From: CAZYME01 sp964648115
GTDB lineage: Bacteria > Pseudomonadota > Gammaproteobacteria > Legionellales > Legionellaceae
NCBI GenBank assembly: GCA_964648115.1
Contig: CAZYME010000001.1
Coordinates: 84,744 to 148,743, forward strand
Direction: 5' to 3'
Length of the DNA stretch: 64,000 nt
Shown here: one piece after another, positions 1 to 8,374 of the stretch
Numbering within the stretch: the first letter of the stretch is position 1
How the letters are laid out: every line of letters begins with the position of its first letter
The notes under the pieces: model-generated
The model's database searches: none
The model's input: only the letters and a program-made list of their open reading frames with translations
Told to the model about the DNA's origin: nothing
Position numbers and translations under genes: made by a program

Positions 1-266
1 AGTAAGATGCCCACCCACGCCACTAACCCGCATAGCAACCATGCGTCAAACCAATAACCACCTAACTCTACAACCACTAACAACAGCACGGTAAAGAAAA
101 TTCTACTCACCAATCGATTGATGGGTATCAGCTGTGTCCACTCCCAAGCACAAGCAAGCGTGAGCAATAAAACAACTGCTCTTAAGATCCATATATTAGC
201 GTAATAAATAGCAAGTAAGACTAAAGGAACGAGTATGATGGCAGTTATGAAGCGCTGCTTAAACAT
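1..266 (-). CDS. cdsA: Phosphatidate cytidylyltransferase, N-terminal part (runs off the window)
   Basis: CdsA makes CDP-diacylglycerol from phosphatidic acid and CTP in the inner membrane, the branch point of phospholipid synthesis. Only the first 88 or so residues are present. They begin MFKQRFITAIILVPLVLLAI and continue as several hydrophobic helices with the AWEWTQL segment typical of the family's N-terminal half. The catalytic C-terminal signature lies outside the window, so the call rests on this segment and on position directly behind uppS, the usual order uppS-cdsA. The ATG overlaps the end of uppS by 8 bases, indicating translational coupling. Confidence is good but the gene is incomplete here. 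Confidence 0.8.
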   Translation of the reverse strand, partial: MFKQRFITAIILVPLVLLAIYYANIWILRAVVLLLTLACAWEWTQLIPINRLVSRIFFTVLLLVVVELGGYWFDAWLLCGLVAWVGIL

Positions 267-981
267 AATTTTTCTCTGTGGTCAGTCCATAACGGCGTTT
301 GCGCATGCTAAAACAAGCCAATGCTTTTTCAAACTCTTCAGCTGTAAAATCAGGCCAAAGTATGTCTGAAAAATAAAGCTCAGTATATGCCAGTTGCCAA
401 AGAAAAAAATTACTAATTCGTTGTTCACCGCTAGTACGAATAAATAAATCGGGATCGGGAAGATCAGAAGTATTAAGTAGTTTTGCAAAAGCCGCTTCGT
501 CTATGCTATCGAGGGGTATCTCATTATCGATAGCCTGCTTTACCAGCGCTTTTGCTGCCTGCATGATGTCCCATTTACCACCGTAATTCAGGGCAATATT
601 CAATATCAACTGAGTATTTTTACCTGTTAGCGCCTCAGCTGCGCGCATTTCTGTGCATAATGAATCGGATAAATTGCTACGGTCACCGGTAAAGCGTAGA
701 CAAATGCCATGTTGATGCAGTTCTTGTATTTCACGCCCTAGGGCATGAACAAAAAGTTGCATAAGAAAATCCACTTCCGTTGCGGGTCGTGCCCAGTTTT
801 CGCTACTAAAGGCAAATAAACTCAACACTGCAATTTTATTTTTCAAACAAGACTGCACAATAGCTTTAACGGTATCGACACCAACACGGTGTCCCTCAAC
901 ACGTTGCAAACCTCGATTTTCAGCCCAACGCCCATTACCATCCATCACAATGGCAACATGTTGGGGTAATTTTTGATTCAA
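259..981 (-). CDS. uppS: Di-trans,poly-cis-undecaprenyl-diphosphate synthase
   Basis: UppS is the cytoplasmic cis-prenyltransferase that extends farnesyl diphosphate with eight isopentenyl units to give the C55 carrier for peptidoglycan and other surface polymers. The 240 residues match the family length. The diphosphate-binding motif DGNGRW is at residues 14-19 and includes the catalytic Asp14. The region with FAFSSENW follows, and the C-terminal RTSGEQRISNFFLWQ motif supplies the Arg and Ser residues that bind isopentenyl diphosphate. It leads an operon into cdsA with an 8-base overlap. The upstream neighbour at 1149 is divergent, so the promoter should lie at about 985-1130. Confidence 0.96.
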   Translation of the reverse strand: MNQKLPQHVAIVMDGNGRWAENRGLQRVEGHRVGVDTVKAIVQSCLKNKIAVLSLFAFSSENWARPATEVDFLMQLFVHALGREIQELHQHGICLRFTGDRSNLSDSLCTEMRAAEALTGKNTQLILNIALNYGGKWDIMQAAKALVKQAIDNEIPLDSIDEAAFAKLLNTSDLPDPDLFIRTSGEQRISNFFLWQLAYTELYFSDILWPDFTAEEFEKALACFSMRKRRYGLTTEKNYV

Positions 982-1148
982 CCCGCTTCTTCCATCAACA
1001 AAAATGTTCTATAGTCTACCCTCTTTACCATAAAAGATTAAGAGCTAGTTTGTCATCCCCCCACCTCTAGTACAAATTGGTGTATACTTGCTAAAATGTG
1101 AAAAAATTTTCTAAATAAATCACGTCGATAAACAAGGTGTCTCGATCA

Positions 1149-2291
1149 ATGAATGTTACAAAAGTTGTTATTATTATTCCCACCTATAATGAATCTCTCG
1201 CTATTGAAGAAACATTACAGCAAGTCTTTCAAGCGACTGAATGTGTTCACAATAAAGATGTACACGTGTTAGTTTTTGATAGCGCTTCAACTGATAACAC
1301 ACAAAAAATTATTCTCGACTTGCAAACCACCTATCCCAAACTTCATTTGAAAACAGAATCTAAAAAATCAGGGCTCGGATCTGCTTATCTACAAGCCATG
1401 CGCTACGCCTTAAATGATCTATCAGCAGATATCATTATTGAATTTGATGCAGACCTCTCACATCAACCACAATACATCGCACCTATACTTGAAAAAATGG
1501 ATACCTACGATGTTGTTCTTGGGAGTCGCTATATTCGCGGGGGTCATATTCCCGATGATTGGGGCTGGCACCGTAAACTTTTATCCGTACTTGGTAATTA
1601 TATTGCTCGCTTCGTCCTTACACCAAAATATAAAGACTTCACCACAGGATTTAGAGCGACTCGCCGTGAAGCGCTTCTTCAAGCATTGCCTGAAAAATTT
1701 TTATCTAATCAATTCGCTTATAAATTAGAGTTGTTATGGCTACTACATAAAAACAAAGCCAAGATCGCTGAATACCCAATCGTATTTGTCGATCGAAAAA
1801 GTGGTCAAAGTAAATTACCAACTAACAGTATCATGGATGCACTACGGGTTATATTTACCTTGCGTTTTCGAACATTGGTGCCCTATTTTAGAATGTGCTT
1901 GGTCGGGCTTTCTGGCGCTATCATTCAATATTTGATCTACAACCTTCTACGCCACAAGCTACCGCCGGTTAATGCCGCACAATTTGCCGTATTCGGCGCA
2001 ATAATCAATAATTTTACCCTCAACAATCAATTTACCTTCAAAAACAACCCACTGACCATTAGTTACAAGACATTGAAATCAATGGCCTTTTTTGTTGGAT
2101 ACTCTATTTTTATGATTGGTTGCCAATCGTATTGGTTGCATTTAGGGATAAAATATTTCGGCGCAGGTTTGTTGAAAGAAAACATCATACTTATCACGGG
2201 AATAATCTTAGGTTCGATTTTAAATTACGTGATTTACTCAAATTTTATCTGGCGAAAGAGCAAGCCTCTTGTTTTATCTAATGAAGCTTAA
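1149..2291 (+). CDS. GT2 dolichol/polyprenol-phosphate sugar synthase fused to a GtrA-like membrane domain
   Basis: The N-terminal 230 or so residues form a family 2 glycosyltransferase of the dolichyl-phosphate mannose synthase type. It has the IIPTYNE opening, an FDSASTDNT segment and the FDADLSHQP acid motif (D-x-D) for the nucleotide sugar. After a short linker, about residues 240-375 form four hydrophobic helices of the GtrA type, with NFTLNNQFTFKN near their start. Such fusions load a sugar on undecaprenyl phosphate and help move it across the inner membrane. A GTG lies 12 bases upstream at 1137, but AAGGTG at 1135-1140 sits at ideal spacing for the ATG at 1149, so I chose 1149 (380 residues). 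The GT39 gene ending at 2403 faces it and could use its product, which is inference. Confidence 0.85.
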   Translation: MNVTKVVIIIPTYNESLAIEETLQQVFQATECVHNKDVHVLVFDSASTDNTQKIILDLQTTYPKLHLKTESKKSGLGSAYLQAMRYALNDLSADIIIEFDADLSHQPQYIAPILEKMDTYDVVLGSRYIRGGHIPDDWGWHRKLLSVLGNYIARFVLTPKYKDFTTGFRATRREALLQALPEKFLSNQFAYKLELLWLLHKNKAKIAEYPIVFVDRKSGQSKLPTNSIMDALRVIFTLRFRTLVPYFRMCLVGLSGAIIQYLIYNLLRHKLPPVNAAQFAVFGAIINNFTLNNQFTFKNNPLTISYKTLKSMAFFVGYSIFMIGCQSYWLHLGIKYFGAGLLKENIILITGIILGSILNYVIYSNFIWRKSKPLVLSNEA

Positions 2292-2317
2292 TGCCACTCA
2301 GATAGCGAATCGAGTGG
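2292..2317 (+). terminator. Intergenic hairpin between two convergent glycosyltransferase genes
   Basis: GCCACTC and GAGTGGC form a 7-base-pair stem with a 12-base loop directly behind the stop of the GT2-GtrA gene. There is no T-run, so this may be a weak bidirectional terminator or a degraded palindromic repeat. The following CTCTCCCATTGGATGGGCG resembles the repeat at 9970-9988. Confidence 0.35.
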
Positions 2318-2402
2318 CTCCTCTCCCATTGGATGGGCGTTGTTGAATAATTAAGGCTATTCCCTATGCTCAGAGACTTGTTCTCGGAGCAAGAAAACAA
2401 GA

Positions 2403-3962
2403 CTAACTTCTCAAATTAGCCTCAGGCTTTATCTCAATAATTTTATAATAAAAAGGCGCTAGTTTCTGTTGCCCTCTTTGACAATGCGACCACACCACGC
2501 GAAGAGGAGATTTCTCAATTCCAACCGTCTTGAGTGAAAGATAATCAAAATCGCTCTTATGATCTGAAATTACAATCAAAGTCTTACCCGATAAACTCTC
2601 TCCATTAGTCCAATATTTATACATCAAACTATTCCCAGAAAAAATATGCGAGCCAACTACAGGATATTGCTTTTGAATCTTTCCTTGTGCCAAAAATACG
2701 GCCTGGTAAAAATCGAACTCACTACCTATATGATATGAATCTAAAGGGGCAAATATAGGAGTTTGGTGCATTTCAGCTTCAACCTGCCCGGCTATCGCAT
2801 TAAATTCTTTTGCTAGATCGCTCCATGAAAAATACTGCCCCATCAGTTTTTGATGCAGCCATCCAGAAAAACCCATGGTCGTTACCATTATTAACATCGT
2901 ATACAGACAAAACAGAGCTATGGCCGTACTAAACCAACTGATTAGTAATTTATTTTTATCCGATACCCATGCCCCTTTGATTAATGTTGCCAACCAAGGC
3001 AGTATTGCTATTAACCCTGGCCCAATCCAATCAAATTTTACTGAATGGCTTAAGCTATAAAATCCAAAAAATCCTAACGGTAACAAGGTAAAAAATTGCA
3101 GAAAACGCATTGTTTTCACACTCAGATCAGCCGCATCACCTTCTGTTTTACGACATAGCTTCCATAGTCCGAGCAGACCAACTGGGGTTACAAAAAAAAT
3201 CAGCAACCCTATAAATGCCAGCAAAGAAAAAGAAGGCTTAGATTTAAAACGCCGCACACTTTGAAATAAAAACGATGCCCACTCATGCGTCGCGTTCCAG
3301 TAAATAACAGGTGTGAACAGTATTAAAGCAATAAGAACAGCGAGATATGGTTCTTTACGAGCAAACCACACGCGTGCTGTTGGGATAGTAACTAGATAGA
3401 GAAATGTAGGAAGAGCAAGTAATACAATCGTGTATTTTGAGACCATTCCTAGCCCCAGGCAAACCCCTACAGCATACCAACTACGAGACTCATTAAGCAC
3501 CAATGAACGATATAAGTAGTAAAGTGCCGCGGACCAACAAACCATAACAGGAGTATCAGGTGTCGTTATTGCGGATTGCATGAAGAAATAAGGCAATATG
3601 GCAAACAGCATGACAGCATACCAGCCAGCCCCGCGCTTAATTAATTCGGTCAGTTTGAAAATAAAAACCGCCGTAAGCGCCCAGCAAAAAATAGCGGGAA
3701 AATGCACACTAAACGGATGAAGTCCAAACAACATAGTAGAAATTTTGATTAAAACCGCTACCATCGGAGGGTGGTCATAATAGCTAAAATCTAAATGCTG
3801 GGCATAATCCCAATAATATGCTTCCTCAACGAGTAAGCCATTAAAACTCATCCAAACTAGTCGCAATACCAGTGAAATCAAGACAATAAACAGGCAATGA
3901 TTGATATTTATTTTTTCTAATACTGTTTCACGCTGTTCGGAATATAGGGCATTCGACGCCAT
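2403..3962 (-). CDS. Family 39 (ArnT/PMT-like) membrane glycosyltransferase
   Basis: This 519-residue protein has about ten hydrophobic helices in its first 380 residues and a soluble C-terminal domain of about 130 residues. That is the layout of polyprenyl-phosphate-sugar-dependent glycosyltransferases such as ArnT. The first periplasmic loop carries the family signature: an acidic pair in GLLVEEAYYWDYAQ and the FSYYDHPP segment at about residues 38-62. Enzymes of this type move a sugar from a polyprenyl phosphate donor to lipid A, a glycan or a protein. The acceptor cannot be told from sequence. It converges on the GT2-GtrA gene, a plausible donor-making partner. Specific assignment as ArnT would be overreach. 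Confidence 0.85.
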   Translation of the reverse strand: MASNALYSEQRETVLEKININHCLFIVLISLVLRLVWMSFNGLLVEEAYYWDYAQHLDFSYYDHPPMVAVLIKISTMLFGLHPFSVHFPAIFCWALTAVFIFKLTELIKRGAGWYAVMLFAILPYFFMQSAITTPDTPVMVCWSAALYYLYRSLVLNESRSWYAVGVCLGLGMVSKYTIVLLALPTFLYLVTIPTARVWFARKEPYLAVLIALILFTPVIYWNATHEWASFLFQSVRRFKSKPSFSLLAFIGLLIFFVTPVGLLGLWKLCRKTEGDAADLSVKTMRFLQFFTLLPLGFFGFYSLSHSVKFDWIGPGLIAILPWLATLIKGAWVSDKNKLLISWFSTAIALFCLYTMLIMVTTMGFSGWLHQKLMGQYFSWSDLAKEFNAIAGQVEAEMHQTPIFAPLDSYHIGSEFDFYQAVFLAQGKIQKQYPVVGSHIFSGNSLMYKYWTNGESLSGKTLIVISDHKSDFDYLSLKTVGIEKSPLRVVWSHCQRGQQKLAPFYYKIIEIKPEANLRS

Positions 3963-4151
3963 AGCAAAACCAATCTAGTCTATCAAGTAGCAGGTATACT
4001 AATTCTACTTGCTAGCCCATGCAAATTCTTTTTACCGTAAGCGCATCTCTGATATAGTCAAAGATTCGCTGATTTTGCGCAGATAGTGAATTGCGATTCC
4101 TCGCTCCTCCTCAGCACGAACGGGTTTAAATAAGAGTTATGGAGAAAATGC

Positions 4152-5696
4152 ATGGCAAAACGCCTCCCCCTGGTATTAATGATCCTTGATGGCTGGGGTT
4201 ATCGTGAAGAAACATCACATAATGCAATTGCTGCAGCCCATACACCACAATGGGATAGTTGGTGGCAAACACGCCCACACATATTACTTGAAGCCTCTGG
4301 CACACCAGTAGGATTACCCTGCGGACAAATGGGAAATTCTGAAGTTGGCCACATGCATATAGGCGCAGGGCGTGTTATTCAACAAGAATTAACCCATATC
4401 AATGCGGCGATAGAAAATGGTGAGTTTGCCAAAAATTCGGTATTGGTTGAAACCATCGAAGAGCTAAAGCGCGACGGACATGCTCTACATATTATGGGTT
4501 TACTTTCCTTAGGCGGTGTACACAGCCATGAAAATCATTTGTTTGCTCTCCTAGCCTTGTGTGCTAAGCATCAATTTTCAAATGTATACCTTCACTTATT
4601 TCTTGATGGACGAGATACATCTCCTAAAAGTGCACTGCTCAGTCTAGCAACATTACAAAAACACCTAACTGCCCACCCAGTTGCTACCATTTGCTCAATA
4701 TCCGGGCGCTATTTCGCAATGGATCGCGATAAACGCTGGCAAAGAATTGAGCCCGTTTATCGATTACTAACCGAAGCCTACAGCGAGCATCATTTTAATA
4801 CGGCCGAAGAGGCCGTTGAAACGTTCTACCAACAAGATATCACTGATGAATTTATTCCACCTACACGGATTGGTAAAGAAGCAGCCATAAAAGATGGCGA
4901 CTCCGTAGTCTTTTTCAATTTTAGAGCAGATCGCGCCAGACAATTAACGCAATCTCTCATCGCTGATAATTTTGACGGCTTTAAACGCCATAAAAAACCC
5001 AAAATCAAACATTTTATTAGCATGACGCATTATGCCGACTATCTTCCTACCCGCTGCGCATTTCCACCATTGGCTCTCCACAACACACTTGGCGAGGTCA
5101 TTTCTAAACACGGAATGAAGCAACTACGCATTGGTGAAACTGAAAAATATGCACATGTTACTTTTTTCCTTAATGGCGGTTCAGAACGCGTGTTTCCTCA
5201 TGAAAAACGAATTTTAATCCCATCACCTGCTGTAGCCACCTATGATTTACAACCGGAAATGAGCGCGCAGCAACTCACCCAAGCCCTCGTCGATGCTATT
5301 CAAAGTGGTGATTATGATGTGATTATTTGTAACTACGCCAATGCCGACATGGTTGGTCACACCGGTAATTTTGCAGCAGCCGTTCGGGCAATTGAGTGCT
5401 TAGATAAGGCCATGCATGATACTTGGCGAGCCTTAGAGAAAGTAGGAGGCCAATTACTCATCACAGCTGATCACGGCAATGCTGAGTCGATGTTTGATGA
5501 CGACACCCATCAAGCCCATACTGCGCATACAAACCAACCCGTACCGTTCCTCTATATTGGTGAAAATTGGCATTTTAACCAAATAACGGGTAGCCTAATT
5601 GATATCGCCCCTACGCTGTTGACACTATTAGGCATCAACCCTCCCAAAGAAATGACAGGGAAGGCATTATTGGTAGAAGATCATGCTCCGCACTAA
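4152..5696 (+). CDS. gpmI: 2,3-bisphosphoglycerate-independent phosphoglycerate mutase
   Basis: GpmI interconverts 3- and 2-phosphoglycerate in glycolysis and gluconeogenesis, using two Mn ions and a phosphoserine intermediate. The 514 residues match the family. The first metal site is in LMILDGWG (Asp13), the catalytic serine is Ser63 in MGNSEVGHMHIGAGR, and the C-terminal metal site is in ITADHGNAE. The start ATG at 4152 is preceded by GGAG at 4141-4144. The 3' end overlaps the EnvC-like gene by 14 bases, so the two are probably one transcript, an arrangement seen in many gammaproteobacteria. Confidence 0.97.
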   Translation: MAKRLPLVLMILDGWGYREETSHNAIAAAHTPQWDSWWQTRPHILLEASGTPVGLPCGQMGNSEVGHMHIGAGRVIQQELTHINAAIENGEFAKNSVLVETIEELKRDGHALHIMGLLSLGGVHSHENHLFALLALCAKHQFSNVYLHLFLDGRDTSPKSALLSLATLQKHLTAHPVATICSISGRYFAMDRDKRWQRIEPVYRLLTEAYSEHHFNTAEEAVETFYQQDITDEFIPPTRIGKEAAIKDGDSVVFFNFRADRARQLTQSLIADNFDGFKRHKKPKIKHFISMTHYADYLPTRCAFPPLALHNTLGEVISKHGMKQLRIGETEKYAHVTFFLNGGSERVFPHEKRILIPSPAVATYDLQPEMSAQQLTQALVDAIQSGDYDVIICNYANADMVGHTGNFAAAVRAIECLDKAMHDTWRALEKVGGQLLITADHGNAESMFDDDTHQAHTAHTNQPVPFLYIGENWHFNQITGSLIDIAPTLLTLLGINPPKEMTGKALLVEDHAPH

Positions 5697-6795
5697 GACC
5701 ATATCATTAATAATAGCTAGTTTGATGTCGCTAACTCCGATTATTCACGCGGAAACAGCCGCTATGGCTCAAACAAAAACCAAACTAAGACAATTAGATC
5801 TTAAAATTAGTCATCTACAACAAATCTTAAATAGCGCCCATGATAAAACTGCCGCACTTAGCCAGGAACTCGCTAACACGGAAAAAAAAATTAGTATGGG
5901 GGTACAAGAACTACATAACATCCAAGAAAGTTTAGGAGATAAACAACATAAAATTGGTGAGTTGGAAAAACAAGGCGTTGCATTGCGTGAACAGCTACAA
6001 ACACAACAATCTTTGCTAGCTAAGCACGTGCGTGCCCGTTATACAATGGGTGAGTTTCAACCATTAAAATGGTTGCTAAATCAAGATAATCCGGCCACAA
6101 CCAGTCGCTTGCTGACGTTTTATCAATATGTAGTAAAATCGCGTCAACATATTATCGACCATGTGCAAGAAACTAAAAATCATCTTGCACTAAATCAAGA
6201 TACGTTGCAGCAGGAAATTACCGAGCAAAAAAAACTACAACACATTTTAAGCCAACATCAGCAAAAACTTGAACAAGAAAAACTGTACAGTACCGCAATT
6301 ATTCAAACGTTAAATAAAGACATTCTAAGTCAACAACAAGAATTAACCGAGTCACAGCAGAACAAAGACAACTTGTCACGCTTACTCAAATCACTTACTC
6401 AGCAAAGTATTACGCAAACGCAACGACCATTCTTGTATGCACGCACAAAACTTCCAAGGCCCATCAATACAAGGGGAGGCAACTTACAAAAAATCAATCA
6501 AGGCTTGGTTTTTTATGCTCGGGAAGGAACGCCTGTTGCCGCAGTTTACTCAGGAAAAGTTGTTTTTAGCGACTGGTTAAAAGGTTATGGTTTGTTATTA
6601 ATTATCGACCATGGACAAGGCTTTATGACGTTATACGCTCATAACCAATCCTTATTCAAACGAAAAGGAGATACCGTATCCCAAGGTGAACAAATTGCTA
6701 CTGTTGGACATAGCGGTGGACTTAAACAAAACGGTCTATACTTTGAGATAAGAAGGAGTGGAAAAGCAATTCCACCGCTTGCGTGGCTGTCTTGA
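5683..6795 (+). CDS. envC: EnvC-type murein hydrolase activator (degenerate M23 domain)
   Basis: EnvC-type proteins sit in the periplasm and activate N-acetylmuramoyl-L-alanine amidases at the division septum. An N-terminal signal peptide (about residues 1-23, ending IIHA) is followed by a long coiled coil of heptad-rich sequence to about residue 240, then an M23/LytM domain at about 255-370. The domain has LIIDHGQGFMTLYAHNQ, but the first zinc ligands (H-x3-D) of active LytM enzymes are not seen. This supports an activator rather than a hydrolase. The start lies inside gpmI and implies coupled translation. Confidence 0.9.
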   Translation: MLRTKTISLIIASLMSLTPIIHAETAAMAQTKTKLRQLDLKISHLQQILNSAHDKTAALSQELANTEKKISMGVQELHNIQESLGDKQHKIGELEKQGVALREQLQTQQSLLAKHVRARYTMGEFQPLKWLLNQDNPATTSRLLTFYQYVVKSRQHIIDHVQETKNHLALNQDTLQQEITEQKKLQHILSQHQQKLEQEKLYSTAIIQTLNKDILSQQQELTESQQNKDNLSRLLKSLTQQSITQTQRPFLYARTKLPRPINTRGGNLQKINQGLVFYAREGTPVAAVYSGKVVFSDWLKGYGLLLIIDHGQGFMTLYAHNQSLFKRKGDTVSQGEQIATVGHSGGLKQNGLYFEIRRSGKAIPPLAWLS

Positions 6796-6895
6796 TTGCT
6801 TTGAACATGTGAGTTGCCATCAACGAGCTCTTGAATACAAACAATAATAATGGACGGCATGGCTGCTAAAACAGACCTTGCTCGAGGAGGATTTC

Positions 6896-8218
6896 ATGCT
6901 CAGCAAAAAATTGTACCGTAATGCAATGATAACTGTTTTTACGGCCCTTCCTCTTTTCTCCTCACAAGCATTCGCAGAGGAAGAAAATACACAACCATCG
7001 CCGCAACGTGTTCCCATGGAAGACGTACAACGTTTTTCTAACGCTATTAGCGAAATTAAAAAATACTATGTGAAGCCCATCAGTGACAAAGAACTCTTTG
7101 ACAATGCTATCCGCGGTATGCTGAATGGCTTGGATCCACATTCAAGCTACCTTGATGAGGACGATTTCAAAGAGTTACAAACTGCTACAAATGGCGAATT
7201 TGGTGGTTTAGGTCTTGAAGTCACCATGGAGGAAGGTGTGGTAAAAGTAGTAACACCGCTTGTGGATACACCCGCTTTTAAAGCCGGAGTCAAAGCAGGA
7301 GATTACATTATTAAGCTAGGCCCAAAATCAGTACAGGGATTAGAACTAAAGGATGCCGTCAATTTAATGCGTGGTAAACCCGGCAGTACCATTGATTTAA
7401 CTATCCTTCGCAAAGGGCAAAACAAACCTTTAAATTTTACGCTAGTGCGCGAAAAAATCATGATTAAAAGCGTAAAAAGTAAATTACTTGATAATAAGTA
7501 TGGCTACATACGCCTAACACAATTTCAAGTCTTAACAGACAAAGACATGGAGCAAGCGATCGCACAGCTTAAACAACAAGCGGGCGGCCAATTAAGAGGC
7601 TTAGTACTCGATTTACGCAATAACCCAGGGGGGCTTTTAGACTCTGCTATTCAAGTCTCTGACGCATTCCTTGATAAGGATAAAAAAGGCAATGCAGAAA
7701 TGATTGTGTACACTCAAGGCCGTTTGCCTGGCTCAAAATTCACAGCCATGGCTAATCCAGGGGATATTCTTGACAATGCCCCAATTGTTGTTCTCATCAA
7801 TAATGGCTCAGCATCCGCATCTGAAATTGTTGCTGGAGCTCTTAAAGACAATAAACGAGCGATTATTCTTGGCACTAGAAGCTTTGGCAAAGGCTCCGTA
7901 CAAACTGTCTTACCATTAGATAATAAACGCGGAATAAAGCTAACAACTGCACTTTATTTCACCCCAGCGGGTACATCGATCCAAGCTAAGGGGATTACAC
8001 CTGACATCGTAGTAGAGGAAGTCACCGTGCCAACTGCAGACGATAGTAAGAAAAATTTCTCAGGTTTTGCTGAAGCAGATTTAAATGGCCACATAATCAA
8101 TAAAAACGAAGAAAAAACCGCTAAAACCACTAGCGATGAGCAAAATTTGATCCACGAAGACTATCAACTTTATGCAGCCTTAACCATCCTCAAGGGGCTA
8201 GCTGTAGCACATCAATAA
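6896..8218 (+). CDS. S41 family carboxyl-terminal processing peptidase with PDZ domain
   Basis: This is an exported serine protease of the CtpA/Prc type, 440 residues long. It has a signal peptide ending near SSQAFA, then an N-terminal helical domain, and a PDZ domain at about residues 80-170 that contains GGLGLEV. The S41 catalytic domain holds the nucleophile in INNGSASASEIV and the general-base lysine in RSFGKGSVQT, the usual Ser-Lys dyad. A longer reading from a TTG at 6878 is possible. GAGGAGG at 6884-6890 is ideally spaced for the ATG at 6896, so I use that. It follows the envC-like gene, as in many gammaproteobacteria, suggesting a shared envelope role. Confidence 0.93.
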   Translation: MLSKKLYRNAMITVFTALPLFSSQAFAEEENTQPSPQRVPMEDVQRFSNAISEIKKYYVKPISDKELFDNAIRGMLNGLDPHSSYLDEDDFKELQTATNGEFGGLGLEVTMEEGVVKVVTPLVDTPAFKAGVKAGDYIIKLGPKSVQGLELKDAVNLMRGKPGSTIDLTILRKGQNKPLNFTLVREKIMIKSVKSKLLDNKYGYIRLTQFQVLTDKDMEQAIAQLKQQAGGQLRGLVLDLRNNPGGLLDSAIQVSDAFLDKDKKGNAEMIVYTQGRLPGSKFTAMANPGDILDNAPIVVLINNGSASASEIVAGALKDNKRAIILGTRSFGKGSVQTVLPLDNKRGIKLTTALYFTPAGTSIQAKGITPDIVVEEVTVPTADDSKKNFSGFAEADLNGHIINKNEEKTAKTTSDEQNLIHEDYQLYAALTILKGLAVAHQ

Positions 8219-8338
8219 AGTTACGAAGGGATGGCGAGAACAGTATAATAGTGGGGTGGGTAAAGGAGCAAAAGCGACCTGCCCACCAACGCTCATAATC
8301 AATAAGCGGGCATGCTGGGGCCAAGCGGGACTATCTGA

Positions 8339-8344
8339 TATAAT
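8339..8344 (+). promoter_or_regulatory. Probable -10 element for the adenosine deaminase-like gene
   Basis: A perfect TATAAT sits 31 bases upstream of the ATG at 8375. No convincing -35 hexamer is visible at the usual spacing, so a weak or activator-dependent promoter is possible. Confidence 0.4.
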
Positions 8345-8374
8345 ACACGCCTATCTTAATATGTAGCAATCATC

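Noticed and set aside
1414..1728. Rightward 104-codon ORF inside the GT2-GtrA gene
   Set aside because: Out-of-frame shadow of a gene with clear family motifs.
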